This document shows positions 26,764 through 34,276 of a DNA stretch of 64,000 bases, piece after piece. The DNA lies in NCBI GenBank assembly GCA_029335875.2, contig JARJMZ020000035.1:37878-101877 (forward strand), in the 5' to 3' direction. Position numbers and translations under genes: made by a program. Source of the stretch: Thermoprotei archaeon. GTDB lineage: Archaea > Thermoproteota > Thermoprotei_A > Sulfolobales > Acidilobaceae. How positions within the stretch are numbered: position 1 is the stretch's first letter; each line of letters opens with the position of its first letter. The notes beneath the pieces are model-generated. The model saw only the letters and a list, made by a program, of their open reading frames with translations, had not been told where the DNA came from and searched no databases.

Positions 26764-27013
26764 TGGTCGCCGGAGCCCAATAACATAGGTTTATTCCCAT
26801 GATATTAACACGGCCCCCTCAGCCCATTGGGGGCTCCATAGGCGGGCATTACTGGGGCCGCCCGCCCCCAATGACCAATCATGGAGGCTGGCTCGCCACG
26901 AGTAAATTAGGGGGCCTTAAAGTTTAACTCTAAATCCTCATAGCTTTCAGGCACCGTATTATACTAACATGTTAACCAGAAGACCCCAAAGATTTTACTC
27001 TAGAAAAACAGTC
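26764..27013 (+). repeat. Structured dispersed repeat, copy C
   Basis: Begins TGGTCGCCGG 10 nt after the secG stop. First hairpin AATAACATAGG with CCCATGATATT; then the clearest version of the main stem, CATTGGGGG/CCCCCAATG with inner GGCGGGC/GCCCGCC, all Watson-Crick. Then GGCTGGCTCGCCACGAG, AGTTTAACT, hairpin GTAT/ATAC, and the tail TTTTACTCTAGAAAAACAGT shared with copies B and D. About 250 nt, no ORF. Confidence 0.82.
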
Positions 27014-27377
27014 TAACTACTCTAAACTTCCCTACAGCATCCGTTCTCTTGGCTAGGCTCCTAATATTCTCCGAGTAAACACCTTCATCTAAACGTTTTC
27101 CTGAGCCCATTATGCTATAGAAGCTACTGAAGAGAGAAGGGAATAGAGCCTGGGATTGGGGAGTAACTGTTTCCCTAAAGCCCTCTAATGACCCTGAGAG
27201 GAAGGGATCGTTGCCGTGATTTTTGAGGTTGTCATCACCTAATCAGGCGGTGCTCGGCCGTTTTCTATCGACGACTTTTCATATGACCCACCAATTCTAG
27301 AAACGATTAGAAAGTCTATATTGATGATTAGAGAAACTATACGTAAGATTTAAATACTCCTTCAATACCACTCGGGC
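27014..27377. other. Gap between repeat C and the transglutaminase-like gene
   Basis: No supported gene in 364 nt. The only clear element is a TATA-like box (GATTTAAATACTCC, 27347-27360) 18-31 nt before the TTG of the next gene, so that gene may be near-leaderless. The minus strand has an 81-codon open frame without a start codon, judged not to be a gene. Confidence 0.4.
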
Positions 27378-29018
27378 TTGAGTGTGAATACGTTGGTAAA
27401 ACCGAGCTTAATCGCCTCTACAGGCTTCATAGTAATAGGCATATTGCTAGTGGCGCTTTATTTCGTGCCGCTATCGGGGCCTCAACAGGTGTCTGGGGAG
27501 CCGAAAATTGAGTATAAAGTGTATACTATAACGGACGTAGTGTCTGCTGCCTATAAAGTGTATGGTAGACCCGATCTTGGAATGTGGGTTGCCAAGGTCG
27601 TTATAACAAACGTAGGCACGGCTCCAGCATATAATTTGAAGATATCATATAGTATTGATGTGTACTCTCCCGAGAGTGAAGGAGGGAGATACCCGGTTCT
27701 TCTGCCTGGCAGCACTGTCGTAGATTTATATTACCCAATAATTTCCTCTGAAGTGGCTAAATTAACAACGCCAACCCCCTCAAGGGTTAACATTAAAATA
27801 ACCTATACAGACCCTAGAGGGGAGCCCCGCGAAATCCTCGAGAAAAGACCTATAAATATTCTTGGGAAAAACGACTTCCTGTTCACAAGCCTTCCCCCCG
27901 AAGAAAACATGGGCACTTTCTACGACGTTTTCAACAATTACCCCCTAATCGCAGTATGGGTAACGCCGACGGATGAGGTGGTTGTGCAATATGCAGATTT
28001 AGGGAATAAGCTAGCGGGAGGGGCGGGAGCAGCGATCTCAGACGAGGAGGCTATCAAAAGCATAAAAGGAATGTGGGAACTATCGGTATACAACAATATA
28101 CAATATAAGACTGAGCCGGAAGCTTTCTGGACAGGGAAAATATCCCAATATGTTAAGTATCCAAGAGATGTTTTAAGAGATAAGGCGGCAACATGCCTTG
28201 ACTCAACGATTTTCTTCGCATCCATAGCTATGTCCCAAGGTTTAAACGCGTACATAGTACTAATGCCAGGACACGCTTTCGTAGTAATAGAGCTTCCGAA
28301 AAGCGGGCAACTAATACCTATAGAAACAACCCTATTAAACGATAGACCTCCATTTGAAGTAGCAGTGAGAAAAGGACTAGAAGTACTTAGGGAAGCGTTA
28401 TCGGGTCCACACATCTTCATAGATATAAAGAAGTTTCAAGCACTGGGACTAACGCCACCCGAACTTGAAAAACTACCACCGGACACTCTTCAAAAATGGG
28501 GTATAACAACGCCACAACAGCCTCCACCAACCCCGACACCAACCCCGCCCCCGCCACAACCTTCACCAACACCAACCCCAACTCCTGGGATGCAGACATA
28601 TGTAAACCCCGAGCCAAAATGGTCCATATCATATCCAAGTAGTTGGGAAATAGACGCTTCAGGCGCGGACCCGTCATTTGGCGAAGTGTGGATATCTTCT
28701 AAAGAACATGGAGACCTGGTTGTAGTGTGGATACAAGGGTACTCGGTAGACCAGGTCAGGCAGGCGGTTGAGGATTGGCTGAGGCAATATGGCAGTCTAA
28801 GGGTTTTGGAGGAGAAGGGGACAACGGTTTCTGGAGGGGTGCCCGCAACGTTCGTATTCTACAGTTTGGACTGGGGTGGGGGCAGTGTTGATTGGATTGT
28901 GGCTAGATATTTCAATTATGGAAACTACGGTTTCGCTGTAATGTATATGTGCGCTAGTAACGATAATAATGCTGTTAGGGCTTTCGAAGGCGTTGTTTCA
29001 ACTTTCAGGCTAGGGTGA
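27378..29018 (+). CDS. Membrane-anchored surface protein: transglutaminase-like domain, Pro/Thr linker, PsbP-like C-terminus
   Basis: A 546-aa protein anchored by an N-terminal helix (SLIASTGFIVIGILLVALYFV). Next a beta domain (about 45-160), then a transglutaminase/protease-like domain with Cys273 (AATCLDS), His299 (MPGHAFVV) and acidic Glu316 (PIETTLL) in the order of the catalytic triad (Cys-His-Asp/Glu). A Pro/Thr-rich linker (about 380-404, PPPTPTPTPPPPQP-like) leads to a C-terminal domain beginning PKWSISYPSSWEID, the pattern of PsbP-like/DUF1795 folds. The substrate is unknown; a cell-surface peptidase or cross-linking role is inferred. It begins with TTG. Gene 29025 follows after 6 nt and is probably a partner. 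Confidence 0.8.
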   Translation: MSVNTLVKPSLIASTGFIVIGILLVALYFVPLSGPQQVSGEPKIEYKVYTITDVVSAAYKVYGRPDLGMWVAKVVITNVGTAPAYNLKISYSIDVYSPESEGGRYPVLLPGSTVVDLYYPIISSEVAKLTTPTPSRVNIKITYTDPRGEPREILEKRPINILGKNDFLFTSLPPEENMGTFYDVFNNYPLIAVWVTPTDEVVVQYADLGNKLAGGAGAAISDEEAIKSIKGMWELSVYNNIQYKTEPEAFWTGKISQYVKYPRDVLRDKAATCLDSTIFFASIAMSQGLNAYIVLMPGHAFVVIELPKSGQLIPIETTLLNDRPPFEVAVRKGLEVLREALSGPHIFIDIKKFQALGLTPPELEKLPPDTLQKWGITTPQQPPPTPTPTPPPPQPSPTPTPTPGMQTYVNPEPKWSISYPSSWEIDASGADPSFGEVWISSKEHGDLVVVWIQGYSVDQVRQAVEDWLRQYGSLRVLEEKGTTVSGGVPATFVFYSLDWGGGSVDWIVARYFNYGNYGFAVMYMCASNDNNAVRAFEGVVSTFRLG

Positions 29019-29024
29019 GGAGAC

Positions 29025-29699
29025 ATGAGGAGCCTTTTGCCCCTTATAGTGGCCGCGGCTTTGATCGCTTTTGCTCTAATAGTTCCCGTTAAGGTTGCAG
29101 CTCAAGTGCAGCCTCCCGTAGTCTTGGAGATTAATGATAAGAGTAGTATGACTATCCTTCCCAATGGAAACGCTCAAGTTAAAGAGGAAATTAGCATGTC
29201 TCTAGCTGCTTTCACCAAGTTTAAAGCCTATTACAACCCACTAGGAATGCTGACTAGAGAGCTGAAATCTCACAGGATGGATTTGGAGCTGACTAACGTG
29301 AGTATAAGTGTGGATGAAGCAAACAATAGGGTTATAGTAACGTACACCGCCCTAGGCGCCGCGGTAAATAAGAAAGATTATTGGGAGTTAAAAGTTGCTA
29401 GTGAAAAGGAGAAGGTAACCTTATCAGCTCAAACGGGGAACGTGCTGGTTTTCACTTTCGTTAAAGCCGTCACAAGCGATATCAGGTGGATTATGACGGT
29501 CACAGTAACATTACCCCAAGAAGCTAAAAACATTAGATTCATAGGCGAAACTAACACGTTAAGGTACGAGTACACACCGCAAACTTTTCAAGAAGAATCG
29601 CGACCCTCACGCAACCTGCTATTCCTAGCCTCGGGAGTAGTCTTCATAGCTATCGGCGCAGTAATCTTCATCTCAGGAAGCCTCATAAGAAGAGGGTAA
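29025..29699 (+). CDS. Secreted protein with C-terminal membrane anchor, unknown
   Basis: A 224-aa protein with an N-terminal signal sequence (SLLPLIVAAALIAFALIVPVKVAAQ) and one C-terminal helix (LLFLASGVVFIAIGAVIFISG) ending in RRG, so the beta-rich middle faces outside. No cysteines. The middle (EINDKSSMTILPNGNAQVKE) resembles no family I can name. The ATG follows GAGGAGAC, a good ribosome-binding site, 6 nt after the transglutaminase-like gene; the pair forms an operon and probably works together at the cell surface. Confidence 0.75.
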   Translation: MRSLLPLIVAAALIAFALIVPVKVAAQVQPPVVLEINDKSSMTILPNGNAQVKEEISMSLAAFTKFKAYYNPLGMLTRELKSHRMDLELTNVSISVDEANNRVIVTYTALGAAVNKKDYWELKVASEKEKVTLSAQTGNVLVFTFVKAVTSDIRWIMTVTVTLPQEAKNIRFIGETNTLRYEYTPQTFQEESRPSRNLLFLASGVVFIAIGAVIFISGSLIRRG

Positions 29700-29731
29700 A
29701 CCCCACATCTCGCTGTTACTATGATCTATCT

Positions 29732-29763
29732 AAGCCTTCGAGGGCTTCAACCCACCCCTTTTT
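29732..29763 (+). terminator. Possible hairpin and T-run terminator
   Basis: AAGCCTTC/GAGGGCTT (one mismatch) can fold into a short hairpin 33 nt after the stop of the surface-protein operon and is followed by CCCCTTTTT. Archaeal termination depends mainly on T-runs, so this is only a candidate. The rest of 29764-29972 shows no gene. Confidence 0.3.
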
Positions 29764-29972
29764 AATCAAAGTTTTTGGTATTCTCGCAATAAAATCCTTA
29801 GTCGCGTTTTGTCCTCCAAGAGAGCCGGAGCCATAGAACTATTTCGCCTAGCGCAAAGCTTGCTCTTGTTCTACTCTACTTTAGCGGTTGTTAAAGGACG
29901 CATAGGTATTACTCCTCCTGAAAGCCCCCTATTGGAAAGGGAGAGAGTCTCGGGGTGATTATAAGCTGGGCT

Positions 29973-30241
29973 ACTGTTTTCTAGAAAAACCTCTAGGGTT
30001 TTTGGTTGATATGGCTGCTTAGAGATACTTGGGAATATAGTTTGAGATCTTAGAGTTAAACTTTTAGGCCCCCTAATTTACTCGTGGCGAGCCAGCCTCC
30101 ATGATTGGTCATTGGGGGCGGGCGGCCCCAGTAATGCCAGTCTATGGAGCCCACAAGGAGCCCTAGAACCTAGATGATGGGATCTTGGAGGGGAGCCGGG
30201 CCCAATACCATGAATACCTGTGATACCAGGTTCTGGCGACC
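29973..30241 (-). repeat. Structured dispersed repeat, copy D
   Basis: On the minus strand it starts GGTCGCC nine nt after the stop of the SWIM gene, in the same direction. The first hairpin CCTGGTATCA/TGGTATTGGG pairs fully, but only with four G.U wobbles, which work in RNA of this strand and not in the opposite strand. The main stem is weaker (8 of 10 pairs) and carries an about 20-nt insertion before it. The 3' half is nearly identical to copy C through CCACGAGTAAATTAGGGGGC, and the tail ends TCTAGAAAACAGT. Confidence 0.82.
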
Positions 30242-30250
30242 TCTTATCAT

Positions 30251-30658
30251 TTATTGTTTTCTATGTTTATCTTCTTGGCTGGCTGTGGGGGTTGTTTTGA
30301 GTAGTTTTCTTAGCGTTGTAGATAGTTTCGTGTTGAGGGATTCCCATAGTATTTGTTCTATGTCTCTCGGGTTTGCTTCTAGTTTCCTATATTTTCCGAG
30401 TCTTTTGGCTTCTTCTAGGGCTGCTAGGTGTGGGCATCCTGGTTTTCTTGTTAGTGATCTTATGAAGCTGCTGCAGCTACAGTATAGTCTTTCGATTACC
30501 ACATAGTCCCCCTTGTGGCCTATATATATCCATAGTTTGTGTTTATCGCTTAGTTTTATGAACCTTAATGATAGAGCTATTGGTAGTATCCGCTTCTTAT
30601 CTTGTCTGGCGACGTTCTCTGCTATGTCAACTTCTATGTCGCCCGGCCTTTCTCTCAA
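30251..30658 (-). CDS. SWIM zinc-finger protein
   Basis: A 135-aa protein with a SWIM-type zinc motif (CxC-xn-CxH) reading CSCSSFIRSLTRKPGCPHL near residues 60-78. SWIM domains bind DNA or partner proteins; in archaea a stand-alone SWIM protein can accompany Rad55/RadA paralogues, but none is near here. The rest is basic and helical. It starts with TTG inside the 3' end of rpiA (32-nt overlap, different frame), so it is probably translated with rpiA. Repeat copy D follows its stop by 9 nt. Confidence 0.85.
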   Translation of the reverse strand: MRERPGDIEVDIAENVARQDKKRILPIALSLRFIKLSDKHKLWIYIGHKGDYVVIERLYCSCSSFIRSLTRKPGCPHLAALEEAKRLGKYRKLEANPRDIEQILWESLNTKLSTTLRKLLKTTPTASQEDKHRKQ

Positions 30659-31349
30659 ACTTTAACACCTTATAGCCGCATTCTCTAAAGCCCACCACTA
30701 TGTAGTCTGCCAGTCCATGAAATATCCCCGTCTCCACGACTCCAGGGATCTCTCTAAGGCTCCTGTCGACGGACTCGGGGTCCCTCATGGGTCCCGTGTG
30801 AACGTCAACTATGACCCCGCCCCAGTCGCTTAAAACAGGCCCCCTCTTACCCCGGGACTCTCTAAACTCCACTTTAAACCCCAGCCTTTCAACAGCCCGC
30901 GCCACTAGGAGAGCATAGTCCTTAACAATTTCGACCGGGACAGGCCTCTTAGAGCCGAGGGCCTCCACAATCTTATCCTCAGATATGGCGAATATATTAA
31001 GGGGGCTCGAGTAAGCTAATATCTTCTCCCCAAGGAGAGCCCCACCCCCACCCTTAATCATCCTCCCAGCACCATCAACCTCGTCAGCACCATCAACGTA
31101 AACTTCCAGGCCGTCGAAACACCTGGAATCTAAAACCCTAAAACCGAGAGAGGAAGCCCTAAAAGCAGTGTCTAAACTTGAAACAACAACACTCCAAGAA
31201 ACCCCTAAACCCCTAGCAGCATCCAAGAAAAACACAAGAGTAGACCCCGTGCCCAGACCTACAAACTTGAAAGACCCAAGGCTCGAAAGCAGATCCAAAA
31301 CACCTAAAGACGCCTCCCTAGACGGGTCGCAGGACACTCTAGACCCCAT
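30627..31349 (-). CDS. rpiA: Ribose-5-phosphate isomerase A
   Basis: Interconverts ribulose 5-phosphate and ribose 5-phosphate, the source of ribose for nucleotides. The longest frame starts at 31451, but the ATG at 31349 is preferred: it starts the family sequence (GSRVSCDPSREASLG) and has a TATA box about 25 nt upstream. Signatures: VGLGTGSTLVFFLDA, VDGADEVDGAGRMIKGGGGALLGEKI (two blocks), and the C-terminal GIFHGLADYIVVGF. About 240 aa, normal for the family. The 3' end overlaps the SWIM gene by 32 nt. Confidence 0.94.
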   Translation of the reverse strand: MGSRVSCDPSREASLGVLDLLSSLGSFKFVGLGTGSTLVFFLDAARGLGVSWSVVVSSLDTAFRASSLGFRVLDSRCFDGLEVYVDGADEVDGAGRMIKGGGGALLGEKILAYSSPLNIFAISEDKIVEALGSKRPVPVEIVKDYALLVARAVERLGFKVEFRESRGKRGPVLSDWGGVIVDVHTGPMRDPESVDRSLREIPGVVETGIFHGLADYIVVGFRECGYKVLKFERKAGRHRS

Positions 31350-31369
31350 AAACGCTTTTATGACTAAAA

Positions 31370-31380
31370 CTTTTAAACAA
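31370..31380 (-). promoter_or_regulatory. TATA box of rpiA, leaderless
   Basis: TTGTTTAAAAG on the minus strand lies 21-31 nt before the ATG at 31349, so the transcript would start at or beside the ATG. The first copy of the 30-bp direct repeat (31381-31410) adjoins it directly upstream, where an archaeal activator could bind. Confidence 0.55.
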
Positions 31381-31410
31381 GGTGGGCTCCAGAGGAAACA
31401 GAGGGGTCCC
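31381..31410 (-). repeat. 30-bp motif, copy 1 (upstream of rpiA promoter)
   Basis: Minus-strand sequence starts GGGACCCCTCTGTTTCCTCT and ends GGAGCCCACC. Same motif at 31571-31598 and 31656-31685. The position right upstream of the TATA box suggests a regulator site; a degraded repeat is the alternative. Confidence 0.6.
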
Positions 31411-31570
31411 ATTAAAACAACCCAAACAATACAGTCCCCATGAAAACACATATAATGTAATTAAAAACCCCGTCACCCCTCAACTTCCACTGGATCAACG
31501 CTTCTTATACGTGAAACCAAGACAACTATAATTATACAAACCATAACAAAATATGTTATAGTGCTTACAC

Positions 31571-31598
31571 ATAACTCCACACGAAACAGAGGGGTCCC
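31571..31598 (-). repeat. 28-bp motif, copy 2
   Basis: Minus strand GGGACCCCTCTGTTTCGTGT followed by GGAGTTAT; matches copy 1 over the first 16 positions exactly and diverges at the far end. It lies in the 325-nt rpiA-tiaS gap, where no gene is seen. Confidence 0.55.
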
Positions 31599-31655
31599 GG
31601 GGGCTAGTCCTAACCTAGACCTTCAAGGCTATTTAAATTAATAGTTGAGAACTTC

Positions 31656-31685
31656 GGTGGGCTCCACAGGAAACTTAGGGGTTCC
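31656..31685 (-). repeat. 30-bp motif, copy 3 (overlaps tiaS stop)
   Basis: Minus strand GGAACCCCTAAGTTTCCTGT followed by GGAGCCCACC. The tiaS stop codon (TAA) lies inside the motif. Matches copy 1 except at about five positions. Confidence 0.55.
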
Positions 31686-33021
31686 ACGAGCTGTGGGCTT
31701 CGCTCGTGTGGGGGATTCTTTTAGGGTCTGTGCTTAGCACCTGGTCTATTTTGAGTTTTAGTGGGAGTTTTAGTGGGGGTTGTTGTTTTCTACCTTTTGG
31801 GGATGTTAGGTGTTTTAGTCTTCCTGGCGGGGGGGTGTATTCTCCTGTGGTTAGGGATCTTTCGATCCTCACGTTTATCTTGGTTGTTTCTTTTTTGTAG
31901 CCGCATTTTGGGCATCTTAGGCCTCCTTTTCTACCTGGGCTTTCCATTCTTGTTCCGCATTTTGGGCATCTCGGGTTTATTTTTACTGTTTTAGTTTCCA
32001 CTTTGTTTACTCTCATTTTCTCCGCTGCTATTACTGTGACTCCCCTCGGTTTGTAAGGCTTCACTGTGCCTAGTACTGTTATCTCGTCCCCCTCTGAGAG
32101 CATTCTAGCGGCGGAGTTTAGGGGGCCCGTCTCCCTGTAGAACACTATGTCGACATCTCCGCCTAGCGCTAGCCCCCTAACTATAACGTGGCCTCCTGCT
32201 ATTACCTTGGAGTTCTTGACTGTCACGTCTACTAGGCCTGTCTGGTATGGTTTTAACTCCCCGGTTAACGGTTTCGCGTGGGCGTCCGTGTGCTGGTTGC
32301 TCCTGAAGAGGGCCCACAAGTCCACCTCCTCGCATAAGCCTATAGCGTAGCCTGCTAGGGGGGCTATACAGTCGCCCCGGAACCCTGCTAGTACGGGGTC
32401 CCAGCCTCCGGGCGCTGCTGCCGCAGTCCTCCCATGGTAGTCTATGTTGTTGAAAGTGCAGGGGGGCATGCGGGCTTCAGCCTCTACTAGGAGTTTATAG
32501 TTCATGCACCTTTCAACCCCCCAGTTTTCAGGTTTCCTATAGGCTATCAACTCGAAAGTATAGTCATCCCATGGGGCTAAGGCTGCCAGGGCTGCTGAGG
32601 CCCCAATAACGCCCATGCCCCCAGCCCACAAGCCCCCGCTTTTCTCAACAGCCTTCCTGGCTACGTCCACGGTTACAACGTCCGTTAAAGCTTTACTGTA
32701 GAGTATTCTCAGCCTTTCAACCTCCCAGGGCGCCCCCTCAACTACTGCTATCCCGAAATCCTCCTTGTTAGAGTATTCTAGGGCGTAACCCCTCACAGCT
32801 TCTAGGAGACTCTTAACGTCTCCATCGTAGAGGAGCCGTAAGACTACAGCACCGTTACCCCTAGTCTTCCAGGGCACTCCAGGGTTGAGCCTGACTAGTA
32901 GGGGGAAATCAGCGAGCTCCACCCTATCCTTGAGCATGTTGAGTAAGAGGGTTGAAAAATGCGTTGTACAGCCCCAGTATAGGCTGTCAACACTGTCTAA
33001 GGCTAGAGACACTAGCCTCAT
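31675..33021 (-). CDS. tiaS: tRNA(Ile2) 2-agmatinylcytidine synthetase TiaS
   Basis: Attaches agmatine to C34 of the CAU-anticodon tRNA-Ile so that it reads AUA; essential in archaea. The 448-aa protein has the TiaS-type N-terminal ATPase domain (SLALDSVDSLYWGCTTHF), the central domain with MPPCTFNNIDYHGRTAAAAPGGWDP-type block and the RSNQHTDAH signature, an OB-fold (DITVLGTVKPYKPRGVTV-like) and a C-terminal zinc ribbon (CPKCGTRM and CPKCGYKK) before a basic tail. Start ATG. The RAM-domain gene ends 3 nt upstream, so they are co-transcribed. A CAU tRNA that may be its substrate lies at 38.95 kb. Confidence 0.93.
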   Translation of the reverse strand: MRLVSLALDSVDSLYWGCTTHFSTLLLNMLKDRVELADFPLLVRLNPGVPWKTRGNGAVVLRLLYDGDVKSLLEAVRGYALEYSNKEDFGIAVVEGAPWEVERLRILYSKALTDVVTVDVARKAVEKSGGLWAGGMGVIGASAALAALAPWDDYTFELIAYRKPENWGVERCMNYKLLVEAEARMPPCTFNNIDYHGRTAAAAPGGWDPVLAGFRGDCIAPLAGYAIGLCEEVDLWALFRSNQHTDAHAKPLTGELKPYQTGLVDVTVKNSKVIAGGHVIVRGLALGGDVDIVFYRETGPLNSAARMLSEGDEITVLGTVKPYKPRGVTVIAAEKMRVNKVETKTVKINPRCPKCGTRMESPGRKGGLRCPKCGYKKETTKINVRIERSLTTGEYTPPPGRLKHLTSPKGRKQQPPLKLPLKLKIDQVLSTDPKRIPHTSEAHSSWNP

Positions 33022-33024
33022 ATC

Positions 33025-33285
33025 CTACCTCTTAACCTGTCTTTTAATAACTATGCTTGTAGTAGTGCTTTTAACGCCCTCGATCTTCCTAATCTTCTGC
33101 GTTATCAAAACCCTCATAGAGTCCATGTCAGGAGACTCTATCACAGCCACAATGTCGTGCACTCCATACACTATGTAAACCTCTTTAACCTCATTGAGCT
33201 CGAGGAGTTTATTAAATACGTCCTCCTCTCTCCCGATATCCACATTAATTAAAACCACAGCCTCAGCCAAAACTATACACCACAC
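33025..33285 (-). CDS. Stand-alone Lrp/AsnC RAM-domain protein
   Basis: An up to 86-aa Lrp/AsnC ligand-binding domain without a helix-turn-helix (AVVLINVDIGREEDVFNKLL, GVHDIVAVIESPDMDSM, KIEGVKSTTTSIVI). The GTG start is taken from the longest frame; a TTG seven codons later is an alternative and gives the usual N-terminus. It lies 3 nt upstream of tiaS in the same direction, so the two are probably translated together; a link between amino-acid sensing and tRNA modification can be imagined, but nothing in the sequence proves it. Confidence 0.85.
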   Translation of the reverse strand: MWCIVLAEAVVLINVDIGREEDVFNKLLELNEVKEVYIVYGVHDIVAVIESPDMDSMRVLITQKIRKIEGVKSTTTSIVIKRQVKR

Positions 33286-33375
33286 TTTCAGGAAGATCCT
33301 AGCTTTAAAAATTTAAATTATAAGATGACAATTCAACCCTCATGCCCAATATAAGCTTTCACCGCGCCCGGGCTC

Positions 33376-34218
33376 TTAAGCGGGCTGTTCAGCGGTTTCT
33401 AAGTCTATGTGAACTACCAGATCTATGTTCTCTTTTAGTAGCGCTTCCGTTATCTCGTCTACTAGGATGTTAGCTGCCTCTAGGCTTGTCCCGCGGGGGG
33501 CTATTATAATCGCGTCCCCCGCATATCTGCCGGGTATTATCGTCCTTACTCTCAGGCTTTTTACTTTAAACTTCCTGCTTTCCAGGAGTTTCCTCACCTT
33601 TATAGTTACGTCTTTCTCTGTTATATCGGATATTTTTAATGTGAGCCCTTTAGACTCCCTGTATAGGGATGCTAGGAGGTAGGCTAGTATGGCTAGCCCC
33701 CCAACATAGTCTATGATGTATGATAGTGATGCCCCGGCGTACGCTGCGGCCGCCGATACTAGGCCCTCAAAGACCTCCGACCATGTGAATACAGCCAATA
33801 CAGACCCGCCCACAGGATCAATCCTAGCTAGGATTATGGCTGCAACGTATAGAGCCGTCCCGATTAAGGCTGTAATTGAAGCCCTCGAGTCTATAGTGTA
33901 AGGCTCCGGGGGGCCAATGGAGACTATTGCGGCCCCAGCAGCGATAGAGTATGCTATGAGGACCCCCAAGGCCCCCCCATAGGCTATCCTCTCATGCCCG
34001 TAGGGGTGGTCTATGTCTGGAGGGCTTAGAGAGATCCTCATCGTGACTAATACTATGAAGCCTCCCAGGGCTGCGGCCACGCTTGTTAGAGCATCTACTA
34101 GGACAGCCTTGGAGCCGAAGGCTATGTAGCCGCTCGTTTTAACTACCCCGCCCCCCAATATCAGGGCTAGGGCTATGCTTAAGACTTTAAACCTCAAACG
34201 GCCTCTTACGCTCGACAA
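33376..34218 (-). CDS. Cation diffusion facilitator (CDF)-type membrane transporter with altered metal site
   Basis: A 280-aa membrane protein with about six helices and a C-terminal cytoplasmic ferredoxin-like domain (about 195-275), the CDF layout. The loop signature DIDHPYGHERI is complete. The transport site is unusual: helix 2 has VDALTSVAA, so the second Asp of DxxxD is Ser, and helix 5 reads FTWSEVFEGLVS rather than HxxxD. Substrate and activity are therefore uncertain. TTG start. It is 58 nt downstream of the antiporter gene on the same strand. Confidence 0.85.
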   Translation of the reverse strand: MSSVRGRLRFKVLSIALALILGGGVVKTSGYIAFGSKAVLVDALTSVAAALGGFIVLVTMRISLSPPDIDHPYGHERIAYGGALGVLIAYSIAAGAAIVSIGPPEPYTIDSRASITALIGTALYVAAIILARIDPVGGSVLAVFTWSEVFEGLVSAAAAYAGASLSYIIDYVGGLAILAYLLASLYRESKGLTLKISDITEKDVTIKVRKLLESRKFKVKSLRVRTIIPGRYAGDAIIIAPRGTSLEAANILVDEITEALLKENIDLVVHIDLETAEQPA

Positions 34219-34276
34219 TCTCGCTCCACATCCACTTTCAACTATGGGGTTCCGGGTTTAATTAAATGTTTAAGTG

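Noticed and set aside
27000..27242. 81-codon open frame on the minus strand in the gap after repeat C
   Set aside because: No start codon in a good context, no ribosome-binding site, no recognisable domain, and its stop lies inside the repeat tail. Frames of this length occur by chance at this base composition.
3561..30241. Repeats as a CRISPR array
   Set aside because: The copies are dispersed, long and partly inverted, with no spacers and no cas genes in the window.
31350..31451. N-terminal extension of rpiA in the longest frame
   Set aside because: It would cross the TATA box and the 30-bp motif, and it has no similarity to the family; the ATG at 31349 is a better start.
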